A DNA stretch of 64,000 nt from Burkholderia sp. 9120 (GTDB lineage Bacteria > Pseudomonadota > Gammaproteobacteria > Burkholderiales > Burkholderiaceae): assembly GCF_000745015.1 (NCBI RefSeq), contig NZ_JQNA01000002.1, forward strand, positions 496,001-560,000, in the 5' to 3' direction. Below the pieces are notes generated by a model, which saw only the letters and a list, made by a program, of their open reading frames with translations, had not been told where the DNA came from and did no database searches. The translations under genes and the position numbers were made by a program. How positions within the stretch are numbered: position 1 is the stretch's first letter; every line of letters begins with the position of its first letter. Of the stretch, positions 47,796 to 58,108 are shown one piece after another.

Positions 47796-48152
47796 ATGGA
47801 ACGCCTTGCCCGCTTGCTGCCTTTTCGCCAGTTCGGTCGTCTGCGTCATCTGCGCAAGCTGGTGCCCTGCTCGTTGATCGAGGCATCCACGGCGAGCACA
47901 CCCTCGCTGTTCGATTCGCTCGACGAGGCGTCGAATTTGCAGGCGGCGCTGCCGTCTTCGTTGCCGGCGTTTGCGCGCGTGTCGTTGAACTCGGGCCTGA
48001 ATACGGCGGAGCCGGCGCGGCGCGCGCCGGTGCGGGTTTATCACGGGCCGTCGCGGCTTATCATGGTCGGCACGGTCGACGCCGTCTGCCGCATGATCGA
48101 CCGTTGCATCGCCGAAGAAGCGAATGTGCACGGCGCGGTGTTCGAAGGCTGA
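47796..48152 (+). CDS. hypothetical protein
   Basis: 118 aa from ATG 47796 (CTGGAGAG upstream). No domain recognised. Mixed basic N terminus (MERLARLLPFRQFGRLRHLR) and a C-terminal half VRVYHGPSRLIMVGTVDAVCRMIDRCIAEEAN that looks folded. No signal peptide or TM. Codon usage agrees with its neighbours, so it is probably expressed. Confidence 0.6.
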   Translation: MERLARLLPFRQFGRLRHLRKLVPCSLIEASTASTPSLFDSLDEASNLQAALPSSLPAFARVSLNSGLNTAEPARRAPVRVYHGPSRLIMVGTVDAVCRMIDRCIAEEANVHGAVFEG

Positions 48153-48282
48153 GTGGTTCGGTTCTAGGCGATCGGGTTCTGTTCTGAACCGGTTGTTCAC
48201 TCGCATTACCGGAATCAATCAGGGATCGTTTTGGCGTGGCCGCGGTCCACGTTAGATCACACCTGATAGAGAGTCTCACTCG

Positions 48283-48966
48283 ATGGCTGTTTCGACCCGC
48301 ACGAAGAGCAGCGCCACCCGGCCGCTGATCGTTACGCTAATTGTGATCGTGGTGATTGCCGCGCTAGGTTTCGCGTATGCGTCGCCGTATCTCGCGCTGA
48401 ACAATCTTAAACGCGCAGCAGATGCGCGCGACGCGCAAACCGTCAATCAATACGTCGATTTCCCCGCGTTGCGCGAGAGCCTGAAACAGCAGGTGACCGG
48501 CCTGCTGACGCGCCGGCTCGACGCGCACAGCAACGGCAATCCGCTCGCCGCCATTGGCGCGATGATCGGCGTGGCACTGATGGGTCCGCTCGTGGATGCT
48601 TATGCAACGCCGGATGGCGTGGCCGCGTTGCTGAACGGCATGCCGCCGCGCGGCAACCCTGGCGAGCGGCCACCGGTGCCACCCGCGGCGAATCATCCGT
48701 CCGCGGCTGAGACGCCTGAGCCGACACCGGCACCGCCGGCAGCACCCGCAGCACCCGCAGCGCCAACCCAGCCCGATGCGGCGGCCAACAACGCGAACAC
48801 GGCCGCGACGCCGCCGCAACCGCCGCAAACCACAGCGGGCTACAGTGGCCTCAACGAATTCGTCGTCACGTACCAGCATGGCGCGGGCGACGCGCGTTAC
48901 TCGGCGATCTTCGCGCGCGAGGGGTTGTTCACGTGGAAGCTGGCCGCGGTGGATCTAAACCCGTGA
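48283..48966 (+). CDS. DUF2939 family membrane-anchored protein
   Basis: 227 aa. One N-terminal TM helix (RPLIVTLIVIVVIAALGFAYA), then the DUF2939 core SPYLALNNLKRAADARDAQTVNQYVDFPALRESLKQQ, a Pro/Ala-rich linker (125-185) and a C-terminal strand domain EFVVTYQHGAGDARYSAIFARE. Predicted periplasmic; function unknown. Confidence 0.85.
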   Translation: MAVSTRTKSSATRPLIVTLIVIVVIAALGFAYASPYLALNNLKRAADARDAQTVNQYVDFPALRESLKQQVTGLLTRRLDAHSNGNPLAAIGAMIGVALMGPLVDAYATPDGVAALLNGMPPRGNPGERPPVPPAANHPSAAETPEPTPAPPAAPAAPAAPTQPDAAANNANTAATPPQPPQTTAGYSGLNEFVVTYQHGAGDARYSAIFAREGLFTWKLAAVDLNP

Positions 48967-48993
48967 CGCGCTGAGCTCGCCCCGCTCAACCCA

Positions 48994-49458
48994 TCAAGCT
49001 GCCGCTTGCTGCTGCTCCTGCGCGGAAGAGCACGCCACCAGAATGCTGCAGGAAATGCGGTCGAGCAGCGGCGTATTGCCGGCGCCCATCCACCATCGCG
49101 ACAAACCGGTGCGGCAACGGTGGCCAACCACCACGAGATCGACATTCAACTCGTTAGCGAGATTGGCGATCTCGTCGATCGGATGACCGAAGGCGAAATG
49201 CCCTTGCGCAGTGACGCCGCGCTCGGTGAGCCAGTCCACGCCTTCCTGCAGAATGTCGCGGGCGGATTTTTCGAAGCTGCCACACGCCACGTCGGTGAGA
49301 AGGCCCGCGCTTTGCGCAATACTCGAGCGCATATCCACAACGGATAACAAATGCGTTTCCGCTTTCAGATCCAACGCGAGATCGGCGCCGCAACGTAGCG
49401 CTTTACGACCTTCGCGCGAGCCGTCGTAGCACAGCAGGATTTTTTGGTAGCTCGCCAT
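48994..49458 (-). CDS. universal stress protein UspA family
   Basis: 154 aa from ATG 49458 (AGGGAGA upstream). YQKILLCYDGSREGRKALRCG at the N terminus and VDLVVVGHRCRTGLSRWWMG (ATP-binding G-2x-G-9x-G(S/T)-like) near the C terminus. Cytoplasmic dimer, probably ATP-binding, for survival under stress. Confidence 0.92.
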   Translation of the reverse strand: MASYQKILLCYDGSREGRKALRCGADLALDLKAETHLLSVVDMRSSIAQSAGLLTDVACGSFEKSARDILQEGVDWLTERGVTAQGHFAFGHPIDEIANLANELNVDLVVVGHRCRTGLSRWWMGAGNTPLLDRISCSILVACSSAQEQQQAAA

Positions 49459-49772
49459 GATTTTCTCCCTTCGCGCGGAAAGCGCGCTTTGAATCAATCA
49501 TGGTGCGCCGCAATTCAGCTTGCAAGGGATGGAAAACGCTAACTGCGCCCTAAACCGGTGCGCACGGCGACGGCGCGGCAATGGCACGACTATGGCAACG
49601 CAATGGCACAGCGTCGGGACCTGATGCCGCAGTGCAAGAAAGCCCTTCTGGACGCCCGGGTGCCAGGCATCGTCGGCCAATCAATGTCCTAGAATAGGCA
49701 GCCTGCCCGGTCATTACGGTCATTGCGCTCATTCGCATCAGTCGCGCCCTTTCCCGGAGCCACGTTCGATCC
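49459..49772. other. divergent spacer usp / nodI-like gene
   Basis: 314 bp with no gene. GCAATGGCAC occurs twice (about 49578 and 49600). TAGAAT at 49689-49694 is a possible -10 for the nodI-like gene without a good -35. Confidence 0.4.
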
Positions 49773-50687
49773 ATGTCTGAAGCCGCCATTGAATTCCATC
49801 AGGTCAAAAAGCGCTACGGCGACAAGACGGTCGTCGACGGGTTGTCGTTTCATGTGAACGCCGGCGAATGCTTCGGCCTGCTCGGCCCGAATGGCGCGGG
49901 CAAGACCACCACGTTGCGCATGCTGCTCGGCATTGCCGCGCCGGATGCCGGCGCGATCCGTCTGTGCGGCGAGCCGATTCCGGGCCGCGCACGCGTGGCG
50001 CGAGCGCGGGTCGGCGTGGTGCCGCAATTCGACAATCTCGATCCTGATTTCACCGTGCGCGAAAACCTGCTGGTGTTCGGCCGCTACTTCGGTTTGAGCG
50101 CCGCGCAATGCCGCGCGATGGTGCCGTCGCTGCTCGAATTCGCGCGGCTCGAAAGTAAGGCCGACGCCCGTGTGAGCGAACTGTCGGGCGGCATGAAGCG
50201 GCGCCTCACGCTGGCGCGCGCGCTCGTCAACGATCCCGACGTGCTGATCATGGACGAACCCACCACCGGTCTCGATCCGCAGGCCCGGCATCTGATCTGG
50301 GAGCGGCTGCGCTCGTTGCTCGCGCGCGGCAAGACCATTCTGCTGACCACGCATTTCATGGAAGAAGCCGAACGGCTTTGCCATCGGCTATGCGTGATCG
50401 AAGAGGGCCGCAAGATCGCCGAAGGTGCGCCGAGCGAGTTGATCGCCTCGGAGATCGGCTGCGACGTGATCGAGATTTTCGGCCCCGATCCGGTGGCGTT
50501 GCGCGATGAACTCGCGCCGCTGGTCGAGCGTACCGAGATCAGCGGCGAGACGCTGTTCTGCTATGTGAACGACGCGCAACCGGTGCATGCCCGGCTCAAA
50601 CAGCGCGCCGATCTGCGCTATCTGCACCGGCCGGCGAATCTGGAAGATGTGTTTCTGCGGCTCACCGGCCGCGAAATGCAGGACTGA
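49773..50687 (+). CDS. nodI: ABC exporter ATPase, NodI-like (DRA family)
   Basis: 304 aa. Walker [11 protein letters not shown], signature [17 protein letters not shown], Walker [21 protein letters not shown], and the C-terminal extension with [20 protein letters not shown] typical of NodI. In rhizobia NodIJ exports Nod factors; betaproteobacterial versions are widespread outside symbionts and are regarded as the ancestral group. The native substrate here is unknown; no nod genes are near. Confidence 0.88.
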   Translation: MSEAAIEFHQVKKRYGDKTVVDGLSFHVNAGECFGLLGPNGAGKTTTLRMLLGIAAPDAGAIRLCGEPIPGRARVARARVGVVPQFDNLDPDFTVRENLLVFGRYFGLSAAQCRAMVPSLLEFARLESKADARVSELSGGMKRRLTLARALVNDPDVLIMDEPTTGLDPQARHLIWERLRSLLARGKTILLTTHFMEEAERLCHRLCVIEEGRKIAEGAPSELIASEIGCDVIEIFGPDPVALRDELAPLVERTEISGETLFCYVNDAQPVHARLKQRADLRYLHRPANLEDVFLRLTGREMQD

Positions 50688-50847
50688 TCGTTGCGAGCGC
50701 ATTGAGTGCATTGAACGCATCGAGCACTCATGCATATCGCAAGCATTTTGCGCATCACGTGTATCGCGCCGGCCACCCACCGCCGCACCTGATCGCCATA
50801 ACAACGCCCCGAAGGAAATCCCTCGGGCAAACAGCACGAGACACGCC

Positions 50848-51687
50848 ATGGACGCACGCACCTACGACACCCCGGATCACGCCCCCAGCGACAAGCCCTC
50901 CGCCCAGGAACCCTTCGGCGCGTTCCCGACGAACGCGGTGAAGTGGGTCGCGGTATGGCGCCGCAATTTTCTGGTGTGGAAAAAACTCGCGATCGCGTCG
51001 ATGTTCGGCAATCTGGCCGATCCGATGATCTATCTGTTCGGTCTCGGCTTCGGACTCGGGATCATGGTCGGGCATGTGGATGGCGTGTCGTACATCGCGT
51101 TCCTCGCGGCCGGCACGGTGGCTTCGAGCGTGATGATGTCGGCGAGCTTCGAGTCGATGTATTCGGGCTTCTCGCGCATGCATGTGCAACGCACGTGGGA
51201 AGCCATCATGCATACGCCGCTGACGCTCGGCGATATCGTGCTGGGTGAAGTGATGTGGGCGGGCAGCAAATCGATGCTGTCGGGTGTGGCGATCATGCTG
51301 GTGGCGGGCTCGCTGGGCTATGCGAATTTCCCGTCGATGCTGCTCGCGTTGCCGGTCATCGTACTCACCGGGCTCGCGTTCGCGAGCATCGCGATGATCG
51401 TGACGGCGCTCGCGCCATCGTACGACTTCTTTATGTTTTATCAGACGCTGGTGTTGACGCCGATGATGCTGCTGTCGGGCGTGTTCTTTCCGACTTCGCA
51501 GTTGCCGGTCGCGGCGCGCGCGGTCACGGGGGTGTTGCCGCTCGCGCACGCTGTCGATCTGATCCGTCCGGCCATGCTGGGCCGGCCGGTCGAGCACGCC
51601 GCGCTGCACCTCGCGGTGCTGGCCGTGTATGCGGTGGGCGGGTTTATCGTTGCGGCGGTGCTGTTCCGTCGCAGGATGATGAAATAG
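50848..51687 (+). CDS. nodJ: ABC-2 type permease, NodJ-like
   Basis: 279 aa. N-terminal cytoplasmic 40 residues, then six TM helices; [31 protein letters not shown] and [20 protein letters not shown] [16 protein letters not shown] are NodJ features. Works with the ATPase 160 nt upstream. The gap includes a small hairpin CCCCGAAGG/CCCTCGGG (50807-50827). Confidence 0.88.
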   Translation: MDARTYDTPDHAPSDKPSAQEPFGAFPTNAVKWVAVWRRNFLVWKKLAIASMFGNLADPMIYLFGLGFGLGIMVGHVDGVSYIAFLAAGTVASSVMMSASFESMYSGFSRMHVQRTWEAIMHTPLTLGDIVLGEVMWAGSKSMLSGVAIMLVAGSLGYANFPSMLLALPVIVLTGLAFASIAMIVTALAPSYDFFMFYQTLVLTPMMLLSGVFFPTSQLPVAARAVTGVLPLAHAVDLIRPAMLGRPVEHAALHLAVLAVYAVGGFIVAAVLFRRRMMK

Positions 51688-51752
51688 GCTTATCGCTTCA
51701 GCGCCCTTCAACGTCCTTCAGCGCCCACCACCCCCGGCGATGAAAACATCGC

Positions 51753-52175
51753 TCAGTCTTCGTCGTCCGTCCACGGAATATCCACGTCGGAGATGAACGC
51801 GACCGTCGCGAACGGTCCGCCATCCTGACGGCCGATTTTGCCGTCGGCGCGCTGCCATTCGACGCGGAACACCGTGGCCGGATCGTCGGCGATCAGACGC
51901 ACCGTGCGCACCTCGTCCGGATCGGATTCCTCGACCGGACCATCGAGCGAAACCTGCAGTTCCTGCGGCCACAGGCCATCGGCCGGATCGTAGATCTTGT
52001 CGCCGTCGGGAATCAGCGTGAAGGCTTCCACGCCGATCGTCGCCGAGGCTTCCACGATCATCTTGCCCAGCGCGCGCAGCAGTGCCGTCGCCCGTGCCGA
52101 ATTTGCCTGACGGATCGCCAGATCCCCGCGCGTCAGCGCCTGCTCAAGTTTTGGGTTTGTTTTTTGTTGCGCCAT
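51753..52175 (-). CDS. conserved hypothetical protein
   Basis: 140 aa, acidic (C terminus DVDIPWTDDED), no TM or signal. RATALLRALGKMIVEASATIG then VSLDGPVEESDPDEVRTVRL suggests an alpha/beta fold. It reads as a typical Burkholderia-lineage orphan; no function inferred. RBS AGGA upstream of ATG 52175. Convergent with nodJ. Confidence 0.65.
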   Translation of the reverse strand: MAQQKTNPKLEQALTRGDLAIRQANSARATALLRALGKMIVEASATIGVEAFTLIPDGDKIYDPADGLWPQELQVSLDGPVEESDPDEVRTVRLIADDPATVFRVEWQRADGKIGRQDGGPFATVAFISDVDIPWTDDED

Positions 52176-52421
52176 TCGATGTCCTGAGTCCTATCGCTCT
52201 GTTGTGGACAGCGCGCCGTTGCACTTGCGCGCCGCTCTCCATTTTTCGGGCTGAATCCTACCATTGGCGTCCCCAAAAGGGACCTCCTCCGGCCATGCAT
52301 TGCTACATCGCACGCCGTGCGGCGCAGTTCGACAGCCCGCCCCGTCCACCACAGTTTAGGTCGTGATTCGCGTTCCGACAGGGACATTTGGCTTTCAATT
52401 GGCTATGCAGGCGCGCGCCTA

Positions 52422-53408
52422 TTACGTCGCGCCGGGCTTCGAGCGCGAACCGCCGCGCGGGCTTCGTTTTCGCGCTACCTTGGGACCGCCGCTCTCCGCC
52501 TGCTTCGGGCCGCCGATGGCGGCGATCAGATGATCGCGAAACGCCCGCACCGCCGTCGGCAGTTCGCGGCCGGCCATGGTCTGCAACTGGATGCTGCGCT
52601 GGCGCAGTTGCGGATGGGTCAGCGGTATCACGACGAAGCCGTCGCCGACATAACGGTCGCGCACCGACAGCAGACCCGTGAACATGATCGCGCCGCTCTT
52701 CTGCGCATAGCGGTACATCGCGCCGCTGTTGTTGCAGGTGAGATCGGGCTCGAGCAGGATGCCTTCGAGCGCACAGGTAATGTCGATCAACTGGCGAATC
52801 GTCGTGCCCGGCACAGGCAGCACCAGCGGATAAGACCGCAGATCGGCGAGCGACACCTTCGCGCGCGCGGCCAGCGGATGATCCGCGCGCAGCAGCGCCA
52901 GCACCGGCGCAGATTCGGTGTGTTCGACCTTGACGCCCTTCTCCGGCGCGAGGCTGAAGGTCAGCGCGAGATCGGCGTCGCCGTCGCGCACGCGGCGGGT
53001 GGCCTCGCCCGGCGACACCACCGAAAGCGTGAAGTCGATGCCCGGATACTGGCTGCGAAAACTCGCCATCGCGCCGGGCAGAAAATCCGCGGCGAACCCT
53101 TCCGAACTCACGATCTTGATCATGCTGCCGTGCAGGCTCTCGAGGCCGCCGATCTCCTTCATCACGTGTTCCGCTTCGAGCAGGCTGCGGTGCGCGTAGG
53201 CGAGCAGCCGCTCGCCGGCTTCGGACAGCGCCATGCCGCGCGGGCGCCGTTCGAACAGCGCCACGCCGAGTTCGCTTTCGAGCCGCGCGATCTGCCGGCT
53301 GATCGCCGATATCGCGACATGCAGGCGTGCGGATGCGTCGCTGATCGAGCCGGTGCGCGCGACTTCGACGAAATAGCGGAGCGCGATGCCGTGCAGGGAA
53401 AGTGTCAT
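52422..53408 (-). CDS. LysR-family regulator, probable control of the M20 peptidase operon
   Basis: 328 aa. HTH SLHGIALRYFVEVARTGSIS... ISRQIARLESELGVALFERR; effector domain EGFAADFLPGAMASFRSQYPG, PLVLPVPGTTIRQLID. C-terminal tail rich in Lys/Arg/Gly. Divergent from the M20 peptidase with a 141-bp shared spacer, hence the inferred target. Confidence 0.9.
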   Translation of the reverse strand: MTLSLHGIALRYFVEVARTGSISDASARLHVAISAISRQIARLESELGVALFERRPRGMALSEAGERLLAYAHRSLLEAEHVMKEIGGLESLHGSMIKIVSSEGFAADFLPGAMASFRSQYPGIDFTLSVVSPGEATRRVRDGDADLALTFSLAPEKGVKVEHTESAPVLALLRADHPLAARAKVSLADLRSYPLVLPVPGTTIRQLIDITCALEGILLEPDLTCNNSGAMYRYAQKSGAIMFTGLLSVRDRYVGDGFVVIPLTHPQLRQRSIQLQTMAGRELPTAVRAFRDHLIAAIGGPKQAESGGPKVARKRSPRGGSRSKPGAT

Positions 53409-53549
53409 AGGGTGTGTCTCAATCTTTGCCTTTTCGGCAACGCAAGCTTCGAAATACGATCATTGTGACAAAAAAAACGGCCTCCTAGAATCGGTTCGAT
53501 GCTGCACCTTGTCCCGCATCCGCAGTCCGCCCCGCATTGGAGACACACC

Positions 53550-54947
53550 ATGAGCCGCAACGAGGCCATCGAACACGCGACACAGCATTTCGAATCCGGC
53601 GCCTTTCTCGAGAACCTCACCCGCCGGGTGGGTTTTCGCACCGAGAGTCAGGAAAGCGATCGCGCCGCGACGCTGCTGTCGTATCTGACCGACGAAATCG
53701 CGCCCGAAGCCGAAGGGCTCGGTTTCACCTCACGCATCGTCGATAACCCGGTCAGCGGCCTGGGACCCTTCCTGATCGCCGAACGCCACGAAGCGGCCCA
53801 TCTGCCCACCGTGCTGATCTACGGCCACGGCGACGTGGTGCGCGGCTACGACAGCCAGTGGCGCGCGCCGCTCACGCCGTGGGCCGTGACGATCGAAGGC
53901 GAACGCTGGTACGGCCGCGGCACGGCCGACAACAAAGGCCAGCACAGCATCAACCTTGCCGCGCTGGCGAGCGTGCTGGCCGCGCGCGGCGGCCAGCTCG
54001 GCTTCAACGCGAAGCTGCTGATCGAAATGGGCGAGGAAACCGGCTCGCCGGGGCTCGATGCGGTGTGCCGCGAGCACGCGGGCGAACTCGCCGCCGACGT
54101 GCTGATCGCCTCCGACGGCCCGCGTCTCGCCGCGCGCCGCCCGACCGTGTTCCTCGGCTCGCGCGGTTCGGTGAACTTCAAGCTGTCGCTGAATCTGCGC
54201 GACGGCGCGCATCACTCGGGCAACTGGGGCGGCCTGCTGCGCAACCCGGCAACGGTGCTGGCCAACGCGCTGGCGAGCCTCGTCGATGCGCGCGGGGTGA
54301 TCGCCGTCGACGGTTTGCGCCCGCCGCCAATTTCGGAGGCGGTGCGCCGTGCGCTCGCCGATATCACCGTCGGCGGCGGTCCGGGCGACCCCGAAGTCGA
54401 CGACAACTGGGGCGAGCCCGGCCTGAGCGCGCCCGAACGCGTGTTCGGCTGGAACAGCTTCGAAGTGCTCGCCTTCAAGGCGGGCAATCCGGAGAACCCG
54501 GTCAACGCGATTCCGTCGTCGGCCTTCGCGCATTGTCAGTTGCGTTTCGTGGTCGGCACCGATTGGCGCAATCTCGAACGGCATCTGCGCGCGCATCTGG
54601 ACGCGCACGGTTTTTCGCTGGTGCAGATCGACGTCGAGCGCGGCGCGCCGGCCACGCGTCTCGATCCGGACGACCCGTGGGTCACGTGGGCGGTCGCGTC
54701 GCTCGAACAGACCACCGGCAAGAAAACCGCCGTGCTGCCGAATCTGGGCGGCACGCTGCCCAATGAAGTCTTTGCCGACACGCTCGGCCTGCCGACCATC
54801 TGGGTGCCGCACTCGTACCCGGCCTGCTCGCAGCACGCGCCGAACGAGCATCTGCTCGGCCCCGTGGTGCGTGAAGGTCTGCAGATCATGGCGGGTTTGT
54901 TCTGGGATCTCGGCGAGAACTCGCCGTATCTGAAAAACGCCGCCTGA
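53550..54947 (+). CDS. M20 family metallopeptidase
   Basis: 465 aa from ATG 53550 (TTGGAGAC upstream). Metal ligands in LIYGHGDVVRG, GRGTADNKGQH and EMGEETGSPG, and a late His in YPACSQHAPNEH; dimerisation domain from about 205 to 315. Cleaves a dipeptide, N-acyl or carbamoyl amide bond. The downstream transporter probably imports its substrate. Confidence 0.92.
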   Translation: MSRNEAIEHATQHFESGAFLENLTRRVGFRTESQESDRAATLLSYLTDEIAPEAEGLGFTSRIVDNPVSGLGPFLIAERHEAAHLPTVLIYGHGDVVRGYDSQWRAPLTPWAVTIEGERWYGRGTADNKGQHSINLAALASVLAARGGQLGFNAKLLIEMGEETGSPGLDAVCREHAGELAADVLIASDGPRLAARRPTVFLGSRGSVNFKLSLNLRDGAHHSGNWGGLLRNPATVLANALASLVDARGVIAVDGLRPPPISEAVRRALADITVGGGPGDPEVDDNWGEPGLSAPERVFGWNSFEVLAFKAGNPENPVNAIPSSAFAHCQLRFVVGTDWRNLERHLRAHLDAHGFSLVQIDVERGAPATRLDPDDPWVTWAVASLEQTTGKKTAVLPNLGGTLPNEVFADTLGLPTIWVPHSYPACSQHAPNEHLLGPVVREGLQIMAGLFWDLGENSPYLKNAA

Positions 54948-55060
54948 GGCAGTCCGGTACTCCATCCGCACAAACAGTTCGCGAAGCCCGGGCCAGCGTC
55001 AGATCAGTCCCGGGCACGCGCCATTCGCCCCGCCGCATTCGTCACGAGAACACGTTCACG

Positions 55061-56344
55061 ATGATCACGTCCACCTTGCAAGCCAGCGCCGCGCGGCCGT
55101 CCGCCGCGAAAGCCCATCGCATCATTCTCGCGGCGTCGATCGGTAACGCGCTCGAATGGTTCGACCTCGTCGTCTACGGCTTCTTCGCGGTGACGATCGC
55201 GAAGCTGTTCTTTCCGGCGCGCACCGAAGCGATCTCGCTGATGCTCACGCTCGGCACCTTCGGTATTTCGTATCTGATCCGCCCGCTCGGCGGACTCGTG
55301 CTCGGTTCGCTCGCGGATCGCGCCGGACGCAAGGCGTCGCTGTTGCTGTCGATCGCGTTGATGATGGTCGGCACGTTGACGATCGCCGTGATGCCGCCGT
55401 ATGCGGCGATCGGTTTGTGGGCGCCCGCGGGCATCATGCTGTCGCGCCTCGTGCAGGGATTTTCGGCGGGCGGTGAATTCGGCGCCTCGACCGCGTTTCT
55501 GGTCGAACATGCGCCGGAGCGGCGCGGCTTCATGGGGAGCTGGCAGTTCGCGAGTCAAGGTCTCGCCACGCTGCTCGCGTCCGGTTTCGGCGCGCTGCTG
55601 ACGAGCCAGCTCACCGCAGCGCAACTCGAATCATGGGGCTGGCGCGTGCCGTTTCTGTTCGGCCTCGCGATCGGTCCGGTCGGTTTCTACATTCGCCGTT
55701 ACGTGGACGAAGGCGCGGAATTCGCGGCCGAGCCGAAAGCCCGCACGCCGCTGCGCGATCTGTTCGGTACGCAAAAGCTGCGCATGTTGCTGGCGGTCGG
55801 CTCGCTGATCATTTCGACGGCGGCGAACTACATGATCCTGTACATGCCGACCTATGCGATCAAGCAATTGCATCTGCCCGCGTCGACCGGCTTCGCGGCG
55901 ACGCTTGCGACCGGCTTCGTGCTGACGATATTGACGCCGTTCGCCGGTCATCTGTCCGATTCGCTCGGGCGTATCCGGATCATGGCGTTCGCCGCCCTGC
56001 TGATGCTGCTGACGGTGTATCCGGCCTTTGTGTATATGAACGCGCATCCGTCGTTCGCGACGATGCTGCTTGCGCTGATCTGGATCGGCATCTTGAAGGC
56101 GACGTATTTCGGCGCGTTGCCCGCGTTGATGTCGGAGATCTTTCCGACGCAGACACGCGCGACCGGTCTCTCGGTCAGCTACAACATCGGCGTCACGGTG
56201 TTCGGCGGTTTTGCGCCGTTCGTGATCACGTGGCTGATCGATGCGAGCGGCAATAAACTCGCGCCGGGGTTTTATCTGATGTTCTGTGCAGCGGCCAGTT
56301 TGCTGGCGCTTTATGTGGTGCGGGCGAAGCTGAAGATTCGCTGA
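55061..56344 (+). CDS. MFS transporter, metabolite:H+ symporter (MHS) family
   Basis: 427 aa, 12 TM helices. MHS motifs: ASIGNALEWFDLVVYGFFA, IRPLGGLVLGSLADRAGRK, and QGFSAGGEFGASTAFLVEHA. The family imports organic acids, osmolytes or amino-acid derivatives with protons. Placed 113 nt after the peptidase, so it may supply that enzyme. Confidence 0.93.
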   Translation: MITSTLQASAARPSAAKAHRIILAASIGNALEWFDLVVYGFFAVTIAKLFFPARTEAISLMLTLGTFGISYLIRPLGGLVLGSLADRAGRKASLLLSIALMMVGTLTIAVMPPYAAIGLWAPAGIMLSRLVQGFSAGGEFGASTAFLVEHAPERRGFMGSWQFASQGLATLLASGFGALLTSQLTAAQLESWGWRVPFLFGLAIGPVGFYIRRYVDEGAEFAAEPKARTPLRDLFGTQKLRMLLAVGSLIISTAANYMILYMPTYAIKQLHLPASTGFAATLATGFVLTILTPFAGHLSDSLGRIRIMAFAALLMLLTVYPAFVYMNAHPSFATMLLALIWIGILKATYFGALPALMSEIFPTQTRATGLSVSYNIGVTVFGGFAPFVITWLIDASGNKLAPGFYLMFCAAASLLALYVVRAKLKIR

Positions 56345-56388
56345 GCTTCTTCGAGCTTCACCCGCACCGCTAACGCGTCACCAACGCT

Positions 56389-57441
56389 TCAGGGCGCCGG
56401 ATTCGGCTGCAATTCATGCAGCGCATCGATTTCCGCGAGGATTTCCGGCGACAGTCTGACGTCGGCGCTGCCGATGTTTTCCTTCAGCTGATCGAGCGAG
56501 GTCGCACCGATCAGATTGCTGGTCACGAACGGCCGGCTATTCACGAAGGCCAGCGCGAATTGCGCGGGCGACAGGCCATGACGTTTCGCCAGCTCCACGT
56601 ACCGCGTGGTCGCCTGCACGGCTTGCGGCTTGCTATAGCGCTGGAAACGTTCGAACAGCGAGATGCGCGCGCCGGCCGGGCGCGCGCCGCCCTCGTACTT
56701 GCCCGACAGCCAGCCGAACGCGAGCGGCGAATACGCGAGCAGGCCGACGTTGTCGCGATGCGCGTATTCCGACAGCCCGGCCTCATACGTGCGATTGAGC
56801 AGGCTATACGGATTCTGAATACTGACGATGCGCGGCAAGCCGAGCTTTTCCGCCGCACGCAGAAATTGCGCGACACCCCACGGCGTTTCGTTCGACACAC
56901 CGATGTGACGCACCTTGCCGGCCTTCACGAATTCGGCCAGCACCGACAGCGTTTCTTCGATCGGCACCGTGTACTCGTCGTCGACCCACGGATACGCGGG
57001 GCGGCCGAACGTCATCGTGCTGCGATCCGGCCAGTGCAGTTGATACAGATCGACGTAGTCCGTTTGCAGACGCTTCAGGCTGTCGTTCAGCGCCTCGGTG
57101 AGGTTCGGCCGGTCGAACTGATTGCCCGCGCCACGAATATGGCGCGGGTTATGCGGTTGACGCGCCGGGCCGGCGATCTTGGTGGCGAGCACGATCTTCC
57201 CGCGCGCGCTGCGATGCTGCGCGAGCCACGTGCCGATGAAGCGCTCCGTCGAGCCTTGCGTTTCAGCGCGCGGCGGCACGGGATACATTTCGGCGGTGTC
57301 GATCAGGTTGATGCCGTGATCGAGCGCGTAATCGATCTGTGCGTGCGCTTCCTGTTCGGTGTTCTGCTCGCCCCATGTCATGGTGCCGAGACCGATCAGG
57401 CTGACCTGCACATCGGAGTCGCCGAGTCTGCGGTATTCCAT
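56389..57441 (-). CDS. aldo/keto reductase (Tas-like)
   Basis: 350 aa. MEYRRLGDSDVQVSLIGLGT, catalytic Asp/Tyr in NLIDTAEMYPVPP, Lys in KIVLATKIAGPAR and His in DLYQLHWPDR; NADPH site near C terminus (NLIGATSLDQLKENI). The PVPPRAETQGSTE segment resembles E. coli Tas. Substrate unknown. Isolated gene on the minus strand. Confidence 0.92.
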   Translation of the reverse strand: MEYRRLGDSDVQVSLIGLGTMTWGEQNTEQEAHAQIDYALDHGINLIDTAEMYPVPPRAETQGSTERFIGTWLAQHRSARGKIVLATKIAGPARQPHNPRHIRGAGNQFDRPNLTEALNDSLKRLQTDYVDLYQLHWPDRSTMTFGRPAYPWVDDEYTVPIEETLSVLAEFVKAGKVRHIGVSNETPWGVAQFLRAAEKLGLPRIVSIQNPYSLLNRTYEAGLSEYAHRDNVGLLAYSPLAFGWLSGKYEGGARPAGARISLFERFQRYSKPQAVQATTRYVELAKRHGLSPAQFALAFVNSRPFVTSNLIGATSLDQLKENIGSADVRLSPEILAEIDALHELQPNPAP

Positions 57442-57622
57442 TGAACTGTCCTGTTGATTGTGTGAACGGAACCGGCGACGTTACCATGTCGGCGAATAGC
57501 CTGCAGCGAGGCTAAAATGCACGGGCGGCGAACGTCGCTCGCTGTTGTCCGCTTGCTGCTCTCTTGTTGCGCGTTATTGCCCATTCCCCCGCTCACCGCG
57601 TTTTTTTGCCGACCTTTGCACC

Positions 57623-57835
57623 ATGAACCCCGAACACCTCGAACTGCTGGTCACGCGCGTGATGCCCTACGGGAAATATAAAGGCCGCGTGATTGCGGAC
57701 CTGCCGGGTCACTATCTGAACTGGTTTGCCAGCCAGGGCTTTCCGCCCGGCGAAATTGGCCGGCTGATCGCGTTGATGCAAGAGATCGATCACAACGGTT
57801 TGAAGCCGTTACTCGAGCCTTTACGTAAGCGCTGA
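57623..57835 (+). CDS. DUF3820 family small protein
   Basis: 70 aa from ATG 57623. VMPYGKYKGRVIADLPGHYLNWFASQGFPPGEIG is the whole DUF3820 core, related to a C-terminal domain of some exonucleases (quorum of Gly/Lys/Tyr for nucleic-acid contact). Function unknown; cytoplasmic. Confidence 0.85.
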   Translation: MNPEHLELLVTRVMPYGKYKGRVIADLPGHYLNWFASQGFPPGEIGRLIALMQEIDHNGLKPLLEPLRKR

Positions 57836-58108
57836 CATCCTTACCCATTCTTCGCGAAACGCTTGCGTGATACGTCGTCGAGTTAAGCATTGAAAGCAGG
57901 TTGAAGCACTGCGAAGCCGGATGAAAGTCGTTGCGCAGGCAACGTGCAAGCAATGTAGGCTTGTACAAATTCATACAGACTTTTTCTTGCGCAGCTCGCG
58001 TGCGTGGACTTAAATCCGCATGTGCCCTCGCGCAGTCCTGAATGGTTTGACGCGTGGTTTGCACCGTGGTTTGAACACTCCTTCGCACGTGTCATTGCCT
58101 GCCTCTTC

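Noticed and set aside
49773..51687. Symbiosis island indicated by nodIJ
   Set aside because: Homologues are common in non-symbiotic Burkholderia relatives, and no nodABC, transposase or composition shift is present.
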